Positions 17,380 to 25,276 of a DNA stretch of 64,000 bases are shown here, piece by piece. A program made the translations under genes and the position numbers. Location of the stretch: contig NZ_CP080526.1 in the NCBI RefSeq assembly GCF_024746815.1, positions 62,001 to 126,000 of the forward strand, written 5' to 3'. A model generated the notes under the pieces. It was not told where the DNA came from, did not search any database, and saw only the letters and a program-made list of their open reading frames with translations. The stretch comes from Mesorhizobium sp. AR07. GTDB taxonomy: Bacteria; Pseudomonadota; Alphaproteobacteria; Rhizobiales; Rhizobiaceae. Each line of letters starts with the position of its first letter. The stretch's first letter is position 1.

Positions 17380-18917
17380 TGCCCAACCTCTTCAAGCGTT
17401 GAACATGCGAATTCCCGGGCTGTCGCCAAGGCTTCATCAAGCGTGAGCCTGGAGCGGCGGGCGACGATCGCACGATCGGGAAAGTCAGTGCGGTAATGAG
17501 CGCCGCGGCTTTCTTGGCGCAGCAAGGCGGCAATCGCGATCATCAGTCCCACTGTCGCAGGATCGGACGCCGCATCGTGGCGTTTGGCCAGCGGAAGCAA
17601 TGTCCGAACGGCCTCGCGCAACATCTCACCATCACGCTTCACGCCAAGGGTGCGTGACAGAAGAGGGCGAAAGGACAGTGGATCGGGCGCCGGAATTTCC
17701 CGTGCCGTCGATCGCGTTCTGACACCGATCGGAGATCCCGCCACGCTTTCGGCGACCCAGCGCGCGCAAACGGTCGCCTCGGTCAGCGAGTTGCTGGCGA
17801 GCCTGTTGGCGCCGTGCAGCCCGGTCGAGGCGACTTCGCCGCAAGCCCATAGTCCGGCAACGGAGGTACGTCCGTCCCTATCCACCGCGACACCGCCCAT
17901 GTGATAGTGCTGGGCCGGCCGTATAGGGATCAGGTCGCGCGCCGGATCGATGCCGGCGCCCCGGCAGGCGGATGCGATCGTTGGAAACTGCCGCGCGAAT
18001 GTCGGGCCGGGCTTTTCTCGTCCATCGAGAAAGACGCGGTGGCCGTTCGAAAGATGCGTGCAGATTGCGCGCGACACGACGTCGCGTGGCGCGAGTTCCG
18101 CGTCATGCAAGTCTTCGAGGAAGCGTCGGCCTGTTTCGTCGACGATCGTCGCGCCTTCGCCGCGAACTGCTTCGCTGATCAGCGGCATCGGGCGAGCCGG
18201 CCCGTCCAGCGCGGTCGGATGAAACTGGATGAATTCCAGGTCGGCAAGGACAGCACCGGCGCGCGCCGCAAGCGCCAGCCCCTGTCCGCAACTGCCCAAA
18301 GGATTGGTGGTATCGAAAAACAGGCCGCCGATCCCACCGGTCGCGAGGACGACACGTCCGGTACCCAGGAACACAGGGCTCATCGAACAGCTTGCCCAAA
18401 CGCCCCGGATCGTATTGTCCTCCACCGCCAGCCGCCGCGCCTCAACGCCCTCGACGACCACAATCGACGCAGTGGAACGCACGGCTTCGACCAGCGCTCG
18501 CATGATTTCCTGCCCACTGCCGTCGCCGCCGGCATGAACAATGCGTCGGCGACCGTGCGCGGCCTCCAAACCCAGGAGCAGTGCTCCTTCCCCGGTTCGA
18601 TCGAAGCGGACACCAAGCGTCGCCAGGGTCTCAATCGCGTCAGGAGCCGCTTGCAGGATTCGGCCTGCCATTTCCGCGTCGCACAGCCCGTCGCCGGCGG
18701 CGAGCGTGTCGGCGAGATGCAGTGCCGGATCATCGTCGACGCCAAGGCTGGCAGCCAGGCCGCCCTGGGCCCAGGTGCTCGATGCGTCGGTTCCAAGCGG
18801 TGTCCTGGACAGAAGAAGCACCGGTTCTGGCGCCAGATGCAGCGCGGTCAATAATCCGGCAATGCCGCCGCCAATTATGATGGGCCGGCCAAAGAAGCTG
18901 CGGACATCCGCGCTCAT
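17376..18917 (-). CDS. nadB: L-aspartate oxidase
   Basis: A 513-residue FAD enzyme oxidising aspartate to iminoaspartate, the first step of de novo NAD synthesis. The FAD dinucleotide loop is IIIGGGIAGLLTALHL. SSTWAQGGLAAS, the HPTALDG segment, QHYHMGGVAVD and ANRLASNSLTEATV are family signatures (active-site His and Arg residues). ATG 18917 is fixed by its four-base overlap with the nadA stop; the frame stays open upstream inside nadA. Product passes to NadA. Confidence 0.95.
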   Translation of the reverse strand: MSADVRSFFGRPIIIGGGIAGLLTALHLAPEPVLLLSRTPLGTDASSTWAQGGLAASLGVDDDPALHLADTLAAGDGLCDAEMAGRILQAAPDAIETLATLGVRFDRTGEGALLLGLEAAHGRRRIVHAGGDGSGQEIMRALVEAVRSTASIVVVEGVEARRLAVEDNTIRGVWASCSMSPVFLGTGRVVLATGGIGGLFFDTTNPLGSCGQGLALAARAGAVLADLEFIQFHPTALDGPARPMPLISEAVRGEGATIVDETGRRFLEDLHDAELAPRDVVSRAICTHLSNGHRVFLDGREKPGPTFARQFPTIASACRGAGIDPARDLIPIRPAQHYHMGGVAVDRDGRTSVAGLWACGEVASTGLHGANRLASNSLTEATVCARWVAESVAGSPIGVRTRSTAREIPAPDPLSFRPLLSRTLGVKRDGEMLREAVRTLLPLAKRHDAASDPATVGLMIAIAALLRQESRGAHYRTDFPDRAIVARRSRLTLDEALATAREFACSTLEEVGQ

Positions 18918-19888
18918 ACGGCGAGCATCCGCTCGACGGCAAGTCGCGCGCGCCCGGCAATTTCCGGTTCGATGGTTACGACATGGCGGTTTTGCTCGAG
19001 AGCCTCGCGGATGTTCGCGAGCGTGATCCGCTTCATGTGCGGGCAAAGATTGCAGGGCCGGATGAACTCGAGCTCCGGATGCTGGAGCGCGACATTGTCG
19101 CTCATCGAGCATTCGGTCAGCAGCACGACGCGTGGCGGCTTTTGCCTTTGGACATAATCGGACATGGCGGCCGTGGAGCCGGAAAAGTCTGCCTCCGCGA
19201 CCACGTCGGGCGGACATTCGGGATGCGCCAGCACGATCACACCGGGATGGCTTTCGCGCAACTCCCTGATATCGGCCGGCGTAAAGCGCTCATGGACTTC
19301 GCAGTGGCCTTTCCAGGCGATGATCTTCACTTCGGTCTGGGCGGCGATATTCTGAGCCAGATACTCGTCCGGCAGCATGATCACCCGAGGAACACCCAGG
19401 GATTCCACGACGGCTTTCGCATTGCCCGAGGTACAGCAGATGTCGGACTCGGCTTTCACTTCGGCCGACGTGTTGACGTAGGTCACGACCGGCACGCCGG
19501 GATAGCGTTGCCGCAGCAGGCGGATGTCTTCGGCAGTAATTGAATCCGCCAGCGAACAGCCGGCGCGCAGATCGGGAATGAGCACCGTCTTTTGCGGATT
19601 GAGCAGCTTTGCCGTCTCGGCCATGAAATGCACGCCGGCAAGCACGATGACATCCGCTTCGGTCGACATCGCCTTGCGGGCAAGCGCCAGGCTGTCGCCG
19701 ACGATGTCGGCAACGCAGTGGAAGATCTCCGGCGTTTGATAGTTGTGCGCGAGGATGACGGCGTTGCGCTGCTTCTTGAGGTCGAGAATGGCCTCGATGT
19801 CCTCGGCAAAGACCGGCCATTCGATCGTGGGGACAAAGTGGCGAACGCGCTCGTACAGCGACGCGCCTGAAGGCAGGATGGCGCTCAT
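18914..19888 (-). CDS. nadA: quinolinate synthase
   Basis: A 324-residue 4Fe-4S enzyme condensing iminoaspartate with dihydroxyacetone phosphate to quinolinate. Conserved parts are ILAHNYQTPEI, the cysteines in PDLRAGCSLADSI, DICCTSGNA and PCNLCPHMKRIT, and the repeated three-domain layout. It is the first gene after the candidate operator at 19900-19946, so it is probably where NadQ control acts. Confidence 0.95.
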   Translation of the reverse strand: MSAILPSGASLYERVRHFVPTIEWPVFAEDIEAILDLKKQRNAVILAHNYQTPEIFHCVADIVGDSLALARKAMSTEADVIVLAGVHFMAETAKLLNPQKTVLIPDLRAGCSLADSITAEDIRLLRQRYPGVPVVTYVNTSAEVKAESDICCTSGNAKAVVESLGVPRVIMLPDEYLAQNIAAQTEVKIIAWKGHCEVHERFTPADIRELRESHPGVIVLAHPECPPDVVAEADFSGSTAAMSDYVQRQKPPRVVLLTECSMSDNVALQHPELEFIRPCNLCPHMKRITLANIREALEQNRHVVTIEPEIAGRARLAVERMLAV

Positions 19889-19899
19889 CGAGCCTCCAG

Positions 19900-19946
19900 T
19901 TATAGTCTAGAAGAATATAAGACCTATATATCCTTTGTGACTATAA
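19900..19946. promoter_or_regulatory. candidate NadQ operator upstream of nadA
   Basis: A perfect inverted repeat, TTATAGTC at 19900-19907 and GACTATAA at 19939-19946, encloses an AT-rich core with TATA-type repeats in a GC-rich neighbourhood. It fills most of the 64-base gap between the nadQ stop and the nadA start. NadQ-type repressors sit beside nadABC in alphaproteobacteria and bind palindromes there, so this is inferred to be its site. It probably overlaps the nadA promoter. Confidence 0.6.
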
Positions 19947-19952
19947 GAGATG

Positions 19953-20915
19953 TCAAGCCCTCGTAAGCGGCAATTTTGTCCCGGCCACCGGCCTCTCATC
20001 GAGAATGTCGTGGCGGAAGCGGTAGAGCTGCGCCGGCCGGCCGCCGGTCTCAGTGGTCGTCTCCCCGGTTTTCTCCACCAGCTCCTGCTGCTCTATGAGC
20101 CGGCGAAAATTCGGCTTGTTGATGAGCCTGCCGGAGAGCGCTTCCACGGTTCGCTGCAGCTGCAGAAGCGTAAAGAGCGGCGGCATCAGCTCGAACACGA
20201 CGGGCCGGTATTTGATCTTGGAGCGCAGCCGCGCAATAGCCGTTGCCAGGATGCGGCGGTGATCGGCGATCATCGATTTGCCCACTACCGGAGTAGGTGC
20301 GGCTGAAGGTCTACCGCGTATCGCTTCCTCCACAAGCGCCGCCTCATAGAGTAGTTCATAACGCTGCAGCGCGAACTCTTCGTTCCATGACCGGTCGTCG
20401 AAGCCGAAGGCAACAGCCGCGCGCCGCCGGCGATCAAGCCGTACTGCTGCGTCGCCAGCGCTATCCGCCCATTCCCTCAGGCGCGGTCGCAAATCTTGCA
20501 GCACTGCCGCCGGCGCGCCAGAGCGGTGATCCTCCCATGGAAAATAGTCGTACCAGCTTGCCCAGGATCGCCTGGCTGCGGCGCCCGCATCTTCGATCTG
20601 CGTAAGTGCGAGATAGCTGATCGAGATTACGCGCTCTTCGGCGCCGATCCGGTCGCGATCGGCGAAGGTGTAGAGCTGTTCGATATAGCCGAGCGGGTGG
20701 CCGGTTTGTTGTTCCACCCATCCCCTGAGGCCCGACTGCAGCGAACGATGAGCAAGCTCGAATGGCCCCGAGGGCAGCGCGGCTTCCTGTCCAACGGTGA
20801 GAACACAAGGTCCACCACCGTTCATTGCCACAACGACGGCGATCAGGTCGGCTTTGACGTCGTTGGCCTTAACCGCGGCCTTGCCTTTCCTGATGCCTTT
20901 TGCGCGATCGTCCAT
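19953..20915 (-). CDS. nadQ: NadQ-type NUDIX-related regulator of NAD synthesis
   Basis: A 320-residue protein with an N-terminal NUDIX-like region (residues about 20-170, e.g. ADLIAVVVAMNGGGPCVLTV, and GYIEQLYTFADRDR) and a C-terminal winged-helix-like domain (about 230-310, with LFTLLQLQRTVEALSGRLIN and FRRLIEQQELVE). This layout matches the alphaproteobacterial NAD regulator NadQ (COG4111). A canonical catalytic NUDIX box is not obvious, as expected for a ligand-sensing role. It lies directly upstream of nadABC on the same strand. Confidence 0.85.
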   Translation of the reverse strand: MDDRAKGIRKGKAAVKANDVKADLIAVVVAMNGGGPCVLTVGQEAALPSGPFELAHRSLQSGLRGWVEQQTGHPLGYIEQLYTFADRDRIGAEERVISISYLALTQIEDAGAAARRSWASWYDYFPWEDHRSGAPAAVLQDLRPRLREWADSAGDAAVRLDRRRRAAVAFGFDDRSWNEEFALQRYELLYEAALVEEAIRGRPSAAPTPVVGKSMIADHRRILATAIARLRSKIKYRPVVFELMPPLFTLLQLQRTVEALSGRLINKPNFRRLIEQQELVEKTGETTTETGGRPAQLYRFRHDILDERPVAGTKLPLTRA

Positions 20916-21415
20916 GGTCCCCGAAGTGGTTGGGCAGAGCTTTGCCGCGTAGGCGGCTGAATCGATTTAATTTGGTTTTGTCTGATAATTGTCGGCGCGT
21001 CAACACCAAGCGGGGTCGCGATTTTAGCTCCTCGCCGCTGCACAAAAATGTGCCAAACGCGACACCCATGGGTGGTAACGTTGGGGAACGAGGCAACCAT
21101 TGAGCGCGGTTGCCAACTCCAAGGCAATCACACGGCCGGATGTACACGCCGATTTCAAAGCGCGTCGATCGACATTGCGACATTCTTCTCCAGTTCGCCC
21201 GCGCCGCCATCAACGCACTCGAACTCCAGCACAGCCTAATGCGAGTCAATAAATCGACGCGCCGGCACTATTGTTTCTGGTGAAATGAATCTAGTTTCAA
21301 AGGGTTCGACCGATAGGCCGAGCACAGCTGCGGCCATCACGGCCATTTGACATAATCGCGTCGCCCGATTGAGATTATCTTGACGGTAGCGTAGTTCGCC
21401 ATCCTGCCAGTCGAG
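20916..21415. other. divergent intergenic region
   Basis: A 500-base spacer between nadQ (minus) and the two-domain cold-shock gene (plus). It should hold both promoters; I found no palindrome like the one before nadA. A minus-strand frame at 21236-21460 encodes a protein-like 74-residue stretch but overlaps the start of the plus-strand gene, so I do not call it. Confidence 0.4.
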
Positions 21416-22021
21416 ATGATCATGGGCAAATATCGAGACCATCGCGAGCCACGCGGGCATCGCCATGACGATGACCCCGTTTCGTTTTCGGAACGGACCT
21501 CCGAGCCAAGCTACTTTCAGCGCCCGGCGCCCGTCACCGCACACCCTGTCGACGCCGAGGTATTGTGGTTCACAGTCAGCAAGGGTTTTGGCTTCGTCAA
21601 ACTGTCGGACGGCAGGGAGGCCTATCTGCACGTCCGAGTGCTAGAGGCGGCCGGAAGCCGGGATGTGGCCGAGGGGACGCATCTCAAGGTCACCGTCGAA
21701 AAAAGTCCGAAAGGTCATCAAGTCGCGCAGGTGCTGGAGATCGGCGATCAGATCGCGAAAACTCCGTCACATAAGCTCGCCGCTGGAGGGACTATCGCCG
21801 AGACGGGTGCGGAGCTGGAGAGCGCGGGCACGGTCAAGTGGTACAAACCCGAAAAGGGTTTTGGCTTCATTGCTCCTGACAACGGTGAGAAGGACGTCTT
21901 CGTTCATGCCAGCACCCTGGCCCGCTCAGGGCTCAGCGTGCTGGTGGAGGGACAGAAGGTGTTTGTCGAATGCGGGCAAGGCAAGAAAGGCTTGGAAGTC
22001 CGGAGCATTCGCCTCGCCTAG
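21416..22021 (+). CDS. two-domain cold shock protein
   Basis: A 201-residue protein with two cold-shock domains after a basic, disordered leader of about 45 residues. Domain 1 (about 49-109) has KGFGFVKLSDGREAYLHVRV; domain 2 (about 138-200) is more canonical, with GTVKWYKPEKGFGFIAPDN and VFVHASTLARSG. Double-domain forms of this kind occur in alphaproteobacteria and bind RNA. The start may be ATG 21416 or 21422. The TAG stop (22019-22021) lies inside the CTAG target site of the adjacent IS5-family element, which inserted there without damaging the frame. Confidence 0.88.
   Translation: MIMGKYRDHREPRGHRHDDDPVSFSERTSEPSYFQRPAPVTAHPVDAEVLWFTVSKGFGFVKLSDGREAYLHVRVLEAAGSRDVAEGTHLKVTVEKSPKGHQVAQVLEIGDQIAKTPSHKLAAGGTIAETGAELESAGTVKWYKPEKGFGFIAPDNGEKDVFVHASTLARSGLSVLVEGQKVFVECGQGKKGLEVRSIRLA
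22018..22021. repeat. target-site duplication, left copy
   Basis: CTAG, matched by CTAG at 23526-23529 on the other side of the element. The left copy serves as stop codon for both the plus-strand cold-shock gene (TAG 22019-22021) and the minus-strand passenger frame (TAG 22020-22018). Confidence 0.85.
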
Positions 22022-22362
22022 CAGGCTGTTGAAGAAGTATCTCGTTTGGCTTTGAGGATCGCCTCGTCACCGTTGTGATAGGTGAAGGTGATCGTGATCG
22101 AGCCGTCTTCAAGCATTTCGGCGGAGCCGTCGCCGGTGACTTCGTCCAACTCGTCGCAGCCGGCCCATGTGAAGAAGACCATCGAGGGACTATAGCTGAG
22201 ATTGAGGCCGACTTGCAGGGCGCCAAAGGCGATCTCGCCGTTGTTGTCGGTCCCGATGGTCATGATGGCGGGTCCGCCGAGGTCGAGATAGCCTCGATCC
22301 CACAGATCGGCCCCGACGATTCGCCAGCGACCGATCAACTGACAACCCGCCGGCGCTGTCAT
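22018..22362 (-). CDS. IS passenger protein, function unknown
   Basis: A 114-residue protein encoded inside the IS5-family element. ATG 22362 overlaps the transposase stop by four bases (ATGA). It is acidic and beta-rich (GRWRIVGADLWDRGYLDL, GEIAFGALQVGLNLSYS, SITITFTYHNGDEAILKAKR), resembling small lipocalin-like or immunity-like beta proteins, but I cannot name a family. The frame has no stop of its own: it runs through the terminal inverted repeat and stops in the flanking CTAG target site. Confidence 0.7.
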   Translation of the reverse strand: MTAPAGCQLIGRWRIVGADLWDRGYLDLGGPAIMTIGTDNNGEIAFGALQVGLNLSYSPSMVFFTWAGCDELDEVTGDGSAEMLEDGSITITFTYHNGDEAILKAKRDTSSTAC

Positions 22363-23525
22363 GCCGGCACCGCCATAAGCTTCGGCAGCCGCACCAGATT
22401 GTATGCGGCAGCGCTGAAGGTGAAGGCCCACCCGACACGGTCGCGGCCGCGCAACTTGGTCTTATTCTGCCCGGCGACCGTCTTGATCCAGCCGAATGCC
22501 TCTTCGATGCGCTTCCTGATCCGCTGGCTGACGGCATAGCCGCCGTGCCGCGTCGTGCGCCCGTCGATCGCCGAACGACGGCCGTTCGTGTTCTGCGCGA
22601 CATGTGGCGTCACCTTCATCGAGCGCAGTTCGTTGACGAAGTCTTCCGCGTCGTATGCCTTGTCGGCGCCGAGCGTGATCGCAGCCGACCGATCCGCACG
22701 AGGTTCGATCATATGGAGTGCCGCCACCCGCTCGGCATGCCCGTCGGCAAACGTCAGGCAGGCGTCGACCAGAAGGCCATGGCGGTTCTCCATCAGCCCG
22801 TGCCCCATGAAGCACAGCTTCGCCTCCTTGCCTCTTCCTTTGCGGTAGAGCCTAGCGTCGGGGTCGGTGGTCGAGGCATGGGTCTCGTTCGATCGCCTCT
22901 CGCCGTGGAAGTCCGCTTCCGCATTGCGTCCGCCGCCTTCTGCCGGCGGTTCGCCCGAGCTGTCCTTCGGCTTGACGCTCTTCATCGACGCCCAGGCCTC
23001 GATCAGCGTGCCGTCGACCGAGAAGTGGTCCGTGGACAGAAGCTTCTTCACCTTGGGCTGCGCCAGCACGGCAGCCAGGAACTTCGCCGCGATGTCGCCC
23101 TCCAGCAGCCGGTCGCGGTTCTTCGAGAATACCGAATGGTCCCAGGCAGCAGCATCAACGCCGATGCCGACGAACCAGAGGAACAGAAGATCGTATTCCA
23201 GCCGCTCCATCAAAAGCCGTTCCGAGCGGATCGAATAGAACGCCTGCAACAGCATCGCCCGCAGCAGCTTCTCCGGTGGGATCGACGGCCGCCCGATCGG
23301 CGAGTACAGCGCCGCGAACTCCCGCTCCAGTGCCGAAAGCGCATCGTTCACAATCGCCCGAATACGGCGTAACGGATGATCGCGCCGCACCCGCGCCTCA
23401 AGGTCTACATAGCTGAACAACTCGCCCGTCTGTCCGTCACCGCCACGCACGATTCACTCCCACCTCTTCGTGGCAGAGTGAATCACGAACATGAGACCGT
23501 CGCGAGCCCCTTTTTCAACAGCCTG
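22022..23525 (-). mobile_element. IS5-family insertion sequence with passenger gene
   Basis: A 1504-bp element bounded by about 16-bp inverted repeats: CAGGCTGTTGAAGAAG at 22022-22037 and its near-perfect complement at 23510-23525 (one mismatch). It is flanked by the direct repeat CTAG at 22018-22021 and 23526-23529, the YTAR-type four-base duplication typical of several IS5 groups. It carries a DDE transposase and a translationally coupled passenger frame, both on the minus strand. Intact ends and an uninterrupted transposase suggest recent insertion. Confidence 0.9.
22359..23450 (-). CDS. IS5-family transposase
   Basis: A 363-residue DDE transposase. N-terminal helix-turn-helix-type region (RPSIPPEKLLRAMLLQAFYS), then the catalytic residues: first Asp in HFSVDGTLIEAWAS, second Asp in TLGADKAYDAEDF, and Glu in RKRIEEAFGWIKTVAG (the Y-(2)R-(3)E-(6)K-like signature region). 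The start is GTG 23450. Full length and uninterrupted, so the element is probably active or only recently silenced. Confidence 0.92.
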   Translation of the reverse strand: MRGGDGQTGELFSYVDLEARVRRDHPLRRIRAIVNDALSALEREFAALYSPIGRPSIPPEKLLRAMLLQAFYSIRSERLLMERLEYDLLFLWFVGIGVDAAAWDHSVFSKNRDRLLEGDIAAKFLAAVLAQPKVKKLLSTDHFSVDGTLIEAWASMKSVKPKDSSGEPPAEGGGRNAEADFHGERRSNETHASTTDPDARLYRKGRGKEAKLCFMGHGLMENRHGLLVDACLTFADGHAERVAALHMIEPRADRSAAITLGADKAYDAEDFVNELRSMKVTPHVAQNTNGRRSAIDGRTTRHGGYAVSQRIRKRIEEAFGWIKTVAGQNKTKLRGRDRVGWAFTFSAAAYNLVRLPKLMAVPA

Positions 23526-23529
23526 CTAG

Positions 23530-23905
23530 ACGGCGCATTGCCCACGGCCCGTACGCAGATATTGCAACGACACGGTTTACGGGCCGGTCGTATTATGAGT
23601 ACAGGATTTGACCGATATGCCCGAGATCAGTCGGACGGGTTGGCCCTCAACTTCTGTCTCAGAAAAATCCGACACTTGTCGAGCATGTTCGACGAAGTTG
23701 CAGGGGTGCACGGGCTCGGCCATCGCGCCGGCTAGCATTCAGTGCGGGTCCATGAGGGAACGGTTAGCCTGCCCGCCTCAAATCCTGCTGTCGCGCCCTA
23801 GTGGTGAAAGCCTGACGCTTGGTACCCGACGCGTAGGGCAGCTCAGGGTGGAAAGCGGCCGCTTATTCCTATAGCGAGGAGATGACCTAAACCGGACTGC
23901 TCTCG
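23530..23905. other. intergenic region upstream of the HAD gene
   Basis: About 375 bases between the IS and the HAD hydrolase. No gene is supported. It contains the left arm of a 31-bp inverted repeat at 23798-23828 whose other arm follows the HAD gene. Confidence 0.4.
23798..23828 (+). repeat. 31-bp inverted repeat, left arm
   Basis: This sequence, starting CTAGTGGTGAAAGCC and ending TTGGTACCCG, recurs in inverse orientation at 24637-24667 with one mismatch in 31. The arms enclose the HAD hydrolase gene. They look like the ends of a small mobile or recombined unit, but no transposase lies between them. Confidence 0.8.
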
Positions 23906-24586
23906 ATGAAGCTCATTATCTTCGACTGTGACGGCGTGCTTGTGAACAGTGAGGAGATCTATCTCGCCGCCGAACTTGAGTTCCTAGCGTCCATCGGAGT
24001 CATTTTCGAACGTGGCTCCTACACGCAAGCATTCATGGGGTTATCCCCGGCGATGTGGAAGACAAAGCTCCAGTCAACAGTCGAGCAGAAGAGCGGGGGG
24101 ACCCTCCCTCCCGACTTCTTTGAGCGACTAGATGAACTTACGTCTGCTCGAATGGACAAGCATCTGGCGGCCTTACCAGAGGCTCGGCTGACGATTAGCG
24201 GTATAACGGCGCTCAGGTGCGTCGCATCGAGCACGCCTTCCGCGCGGCTGCATTGGAAACTGCAGCATACCGGCCTGATCAGCCTCTTCGATCCTCATAT
24301 CTTCTCGTCAGACATGGTCAGGAACGGGAAACCTGCGCCCGACCTCTTTCTCCATGCCGCCGCCGCCATGGGCGCGCACCCCGACGAATGCGTGGTTGTC
24401 GAGGATAGCGTCAATGGCGTCATGGCGGGTAAGGCAGCCGGTATGCACGTCATCGGTTTCACCGCTGGCGGTCACTGCGGCGGCAATCATGGGGATAGTT
24501 TGTTGATGTCCGGTGCAGACACAATCGTTTGCAAGTATGGGGATCTAGTCGCCGCATTAAACGGGTTGGGCACAATGACTGCCTAG
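23906..24586 (+). CDS. HAD-superfamily hydrolase (beta-phosphoglucomutase-like)
   Basis: A 226-residue cytoplasmic HAD-IA protein. Motif I is FDCDGVLVNSEE (nucleophile and acid Asp), motif II lies in the CVASSTPSARLHWKL segment, the lysine of motif III is in NGKPAPDLFL, and motif IV is VVEDSVNGVMAG. A helical cap occupies about residues 15-90. Members dephosphorylate sugar phosphates or related metabolites; the substrate is unknown. Lone gene between two arms of an inverted repeat; base composition is somewhat lower in GC than neighbours, consistent with transfer. Confidence 0.88.
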   Translation: MKLIIFDCDGVLVNSEEIYLAAELEFLASIGVIFERGSYTQAFMGLSPAMWKTKLQSTVEQKSGGTLPPDFFERLDELTSARMDKHLAALPEARLTISGITALRCVASSTPSARLHWKLQHTGLISLFDPHIFSSDMVRNGKPAPDLFLHAAAAMGAHPDECVVVEDSVNGVMAGKAAGMHVIGFTAGGHCGGNHGDSLLMSGADTIVCKYGDLVAALNGLGTMTA

Positions 24587-24636
24587 GGGCGCCCCCGCGC
24601 GAACGGCAGCTATGGGTCGGATCTTGCCCGTCATCG

Positions 24637-24667
24637 CGGGTACCAAGTGTCAGGCTTTCACCACTAG
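24637..24667 (-). repeat. 31-bp inverted repeat, right arm
   Basis: Inverse copy of 23798-23828 with one mismatch. It overlaps the 3' end of a frameshifted small gene on the minus strand; both arms would encode SGESLTLGTR if translated in the same frame. Confidence 0.8.
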
Positions 24668-24850
24668 CTGCTATGAGCAGGCAAGTCTGGTCGCTTAGTC
24701 CGGTCTGGAAAAGGCGCACGAGGTCAGAGGCAACATTTTCGGCTTCTGGTGACCCCGGCTGGATATGGCTCTCTTGGCAAAGAAAACCGACTTCAGGCTT
24801 TCCAAATCACTTGGATAGAGGGCTGGGTCAAGGTTGAGACGATCAATCAT
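24660..24850 (-). pseudogene. frameshifted small conserved protein
   Basis: From ATG 24850 the minus strand encodes MIDRLNLDPALYPSDLESLK then SVF. The other frame then continues with QESHIQPGSPEAENVASDLV and RLFQTGLSDQTCLLIA. Together these resemble a small (about 65-residue) helical rhizobial protein of unknown function. A one-base loss in the T-run near 24782-24786 would explain the break. The 3' end merges with the right arm of the inverted repeat. Confidence 0.5.
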
Positions 24851-25276
24851 CCGGGCCTCCTGCGGGCTGAGATCTTGAACGACACAAAGGCGGCGGCGGA
24901 GAGACCCGCCGACAGGCGAAGATGACTCCGCCGAAAGTGCTTGTCATCAAAAAAAGTTACTGACGGCTCGGCACATTCTTGACAACGAGGCAGGACCATA
25001 TTCCTATCATGTTTTTGGCCGGAGACAGCAATGCCTGCCAGCCGCAAACGCATCCAAACCGATGCCTATCTGGACCGCTTTTGGCCCTATTACGCCGCTG
25101 TTGCGAGACGGCCTACAAACCCGCCCACAGCCGGGCTGCGTCAATGGCAACCGGGTGACCGCAGCGTGCAGAGGGCAGAGGGCATATCTGCCGCGCTCGA
25201 GGTTTGCTTCTGGCCCAGGCCAACGAAATCGGGACCTTCTGGCTGAGTCGGTGCGCGGGGCTGTAGCGTCTTTTGA
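24851..25276. other. intergenic region with a possible promoter
   Basis: About 425 bases. A TTGACA box near 24979, followed by AT-rich sequence (ATATTCCTAT), looks like a promoter pointing right. The downstream 71-codon frame from ATG 25031 starts plausibly (KRIQTDAYLDRFWPYYAAV) but ends in random-looking sequence, so it may be the 5' stump of a lost gene. I do not call a gene. Confidence 0.35.

Noticed and set aside
11488..18854. Long plus-strand open frames opposite the bio and nad genes
   Set aside because: They are antisense shadows produced by the high GC third-codon positions of the real genes and have no start signals.
21236..21460. Minus-strand frame of about 74 residues with protein-like composition (GELRYRQDNLNRATRL)
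   Set aside because: It overlaps the N-terminus of the well-supported two-domain cold-shock gene on the plus strand, and no family could be named.
25031..25246. 71-codon frame after a TTGACA-type promoter
   Set aside because: Its second half has no protein-like character; possibly a truncated gene, not a functional one.
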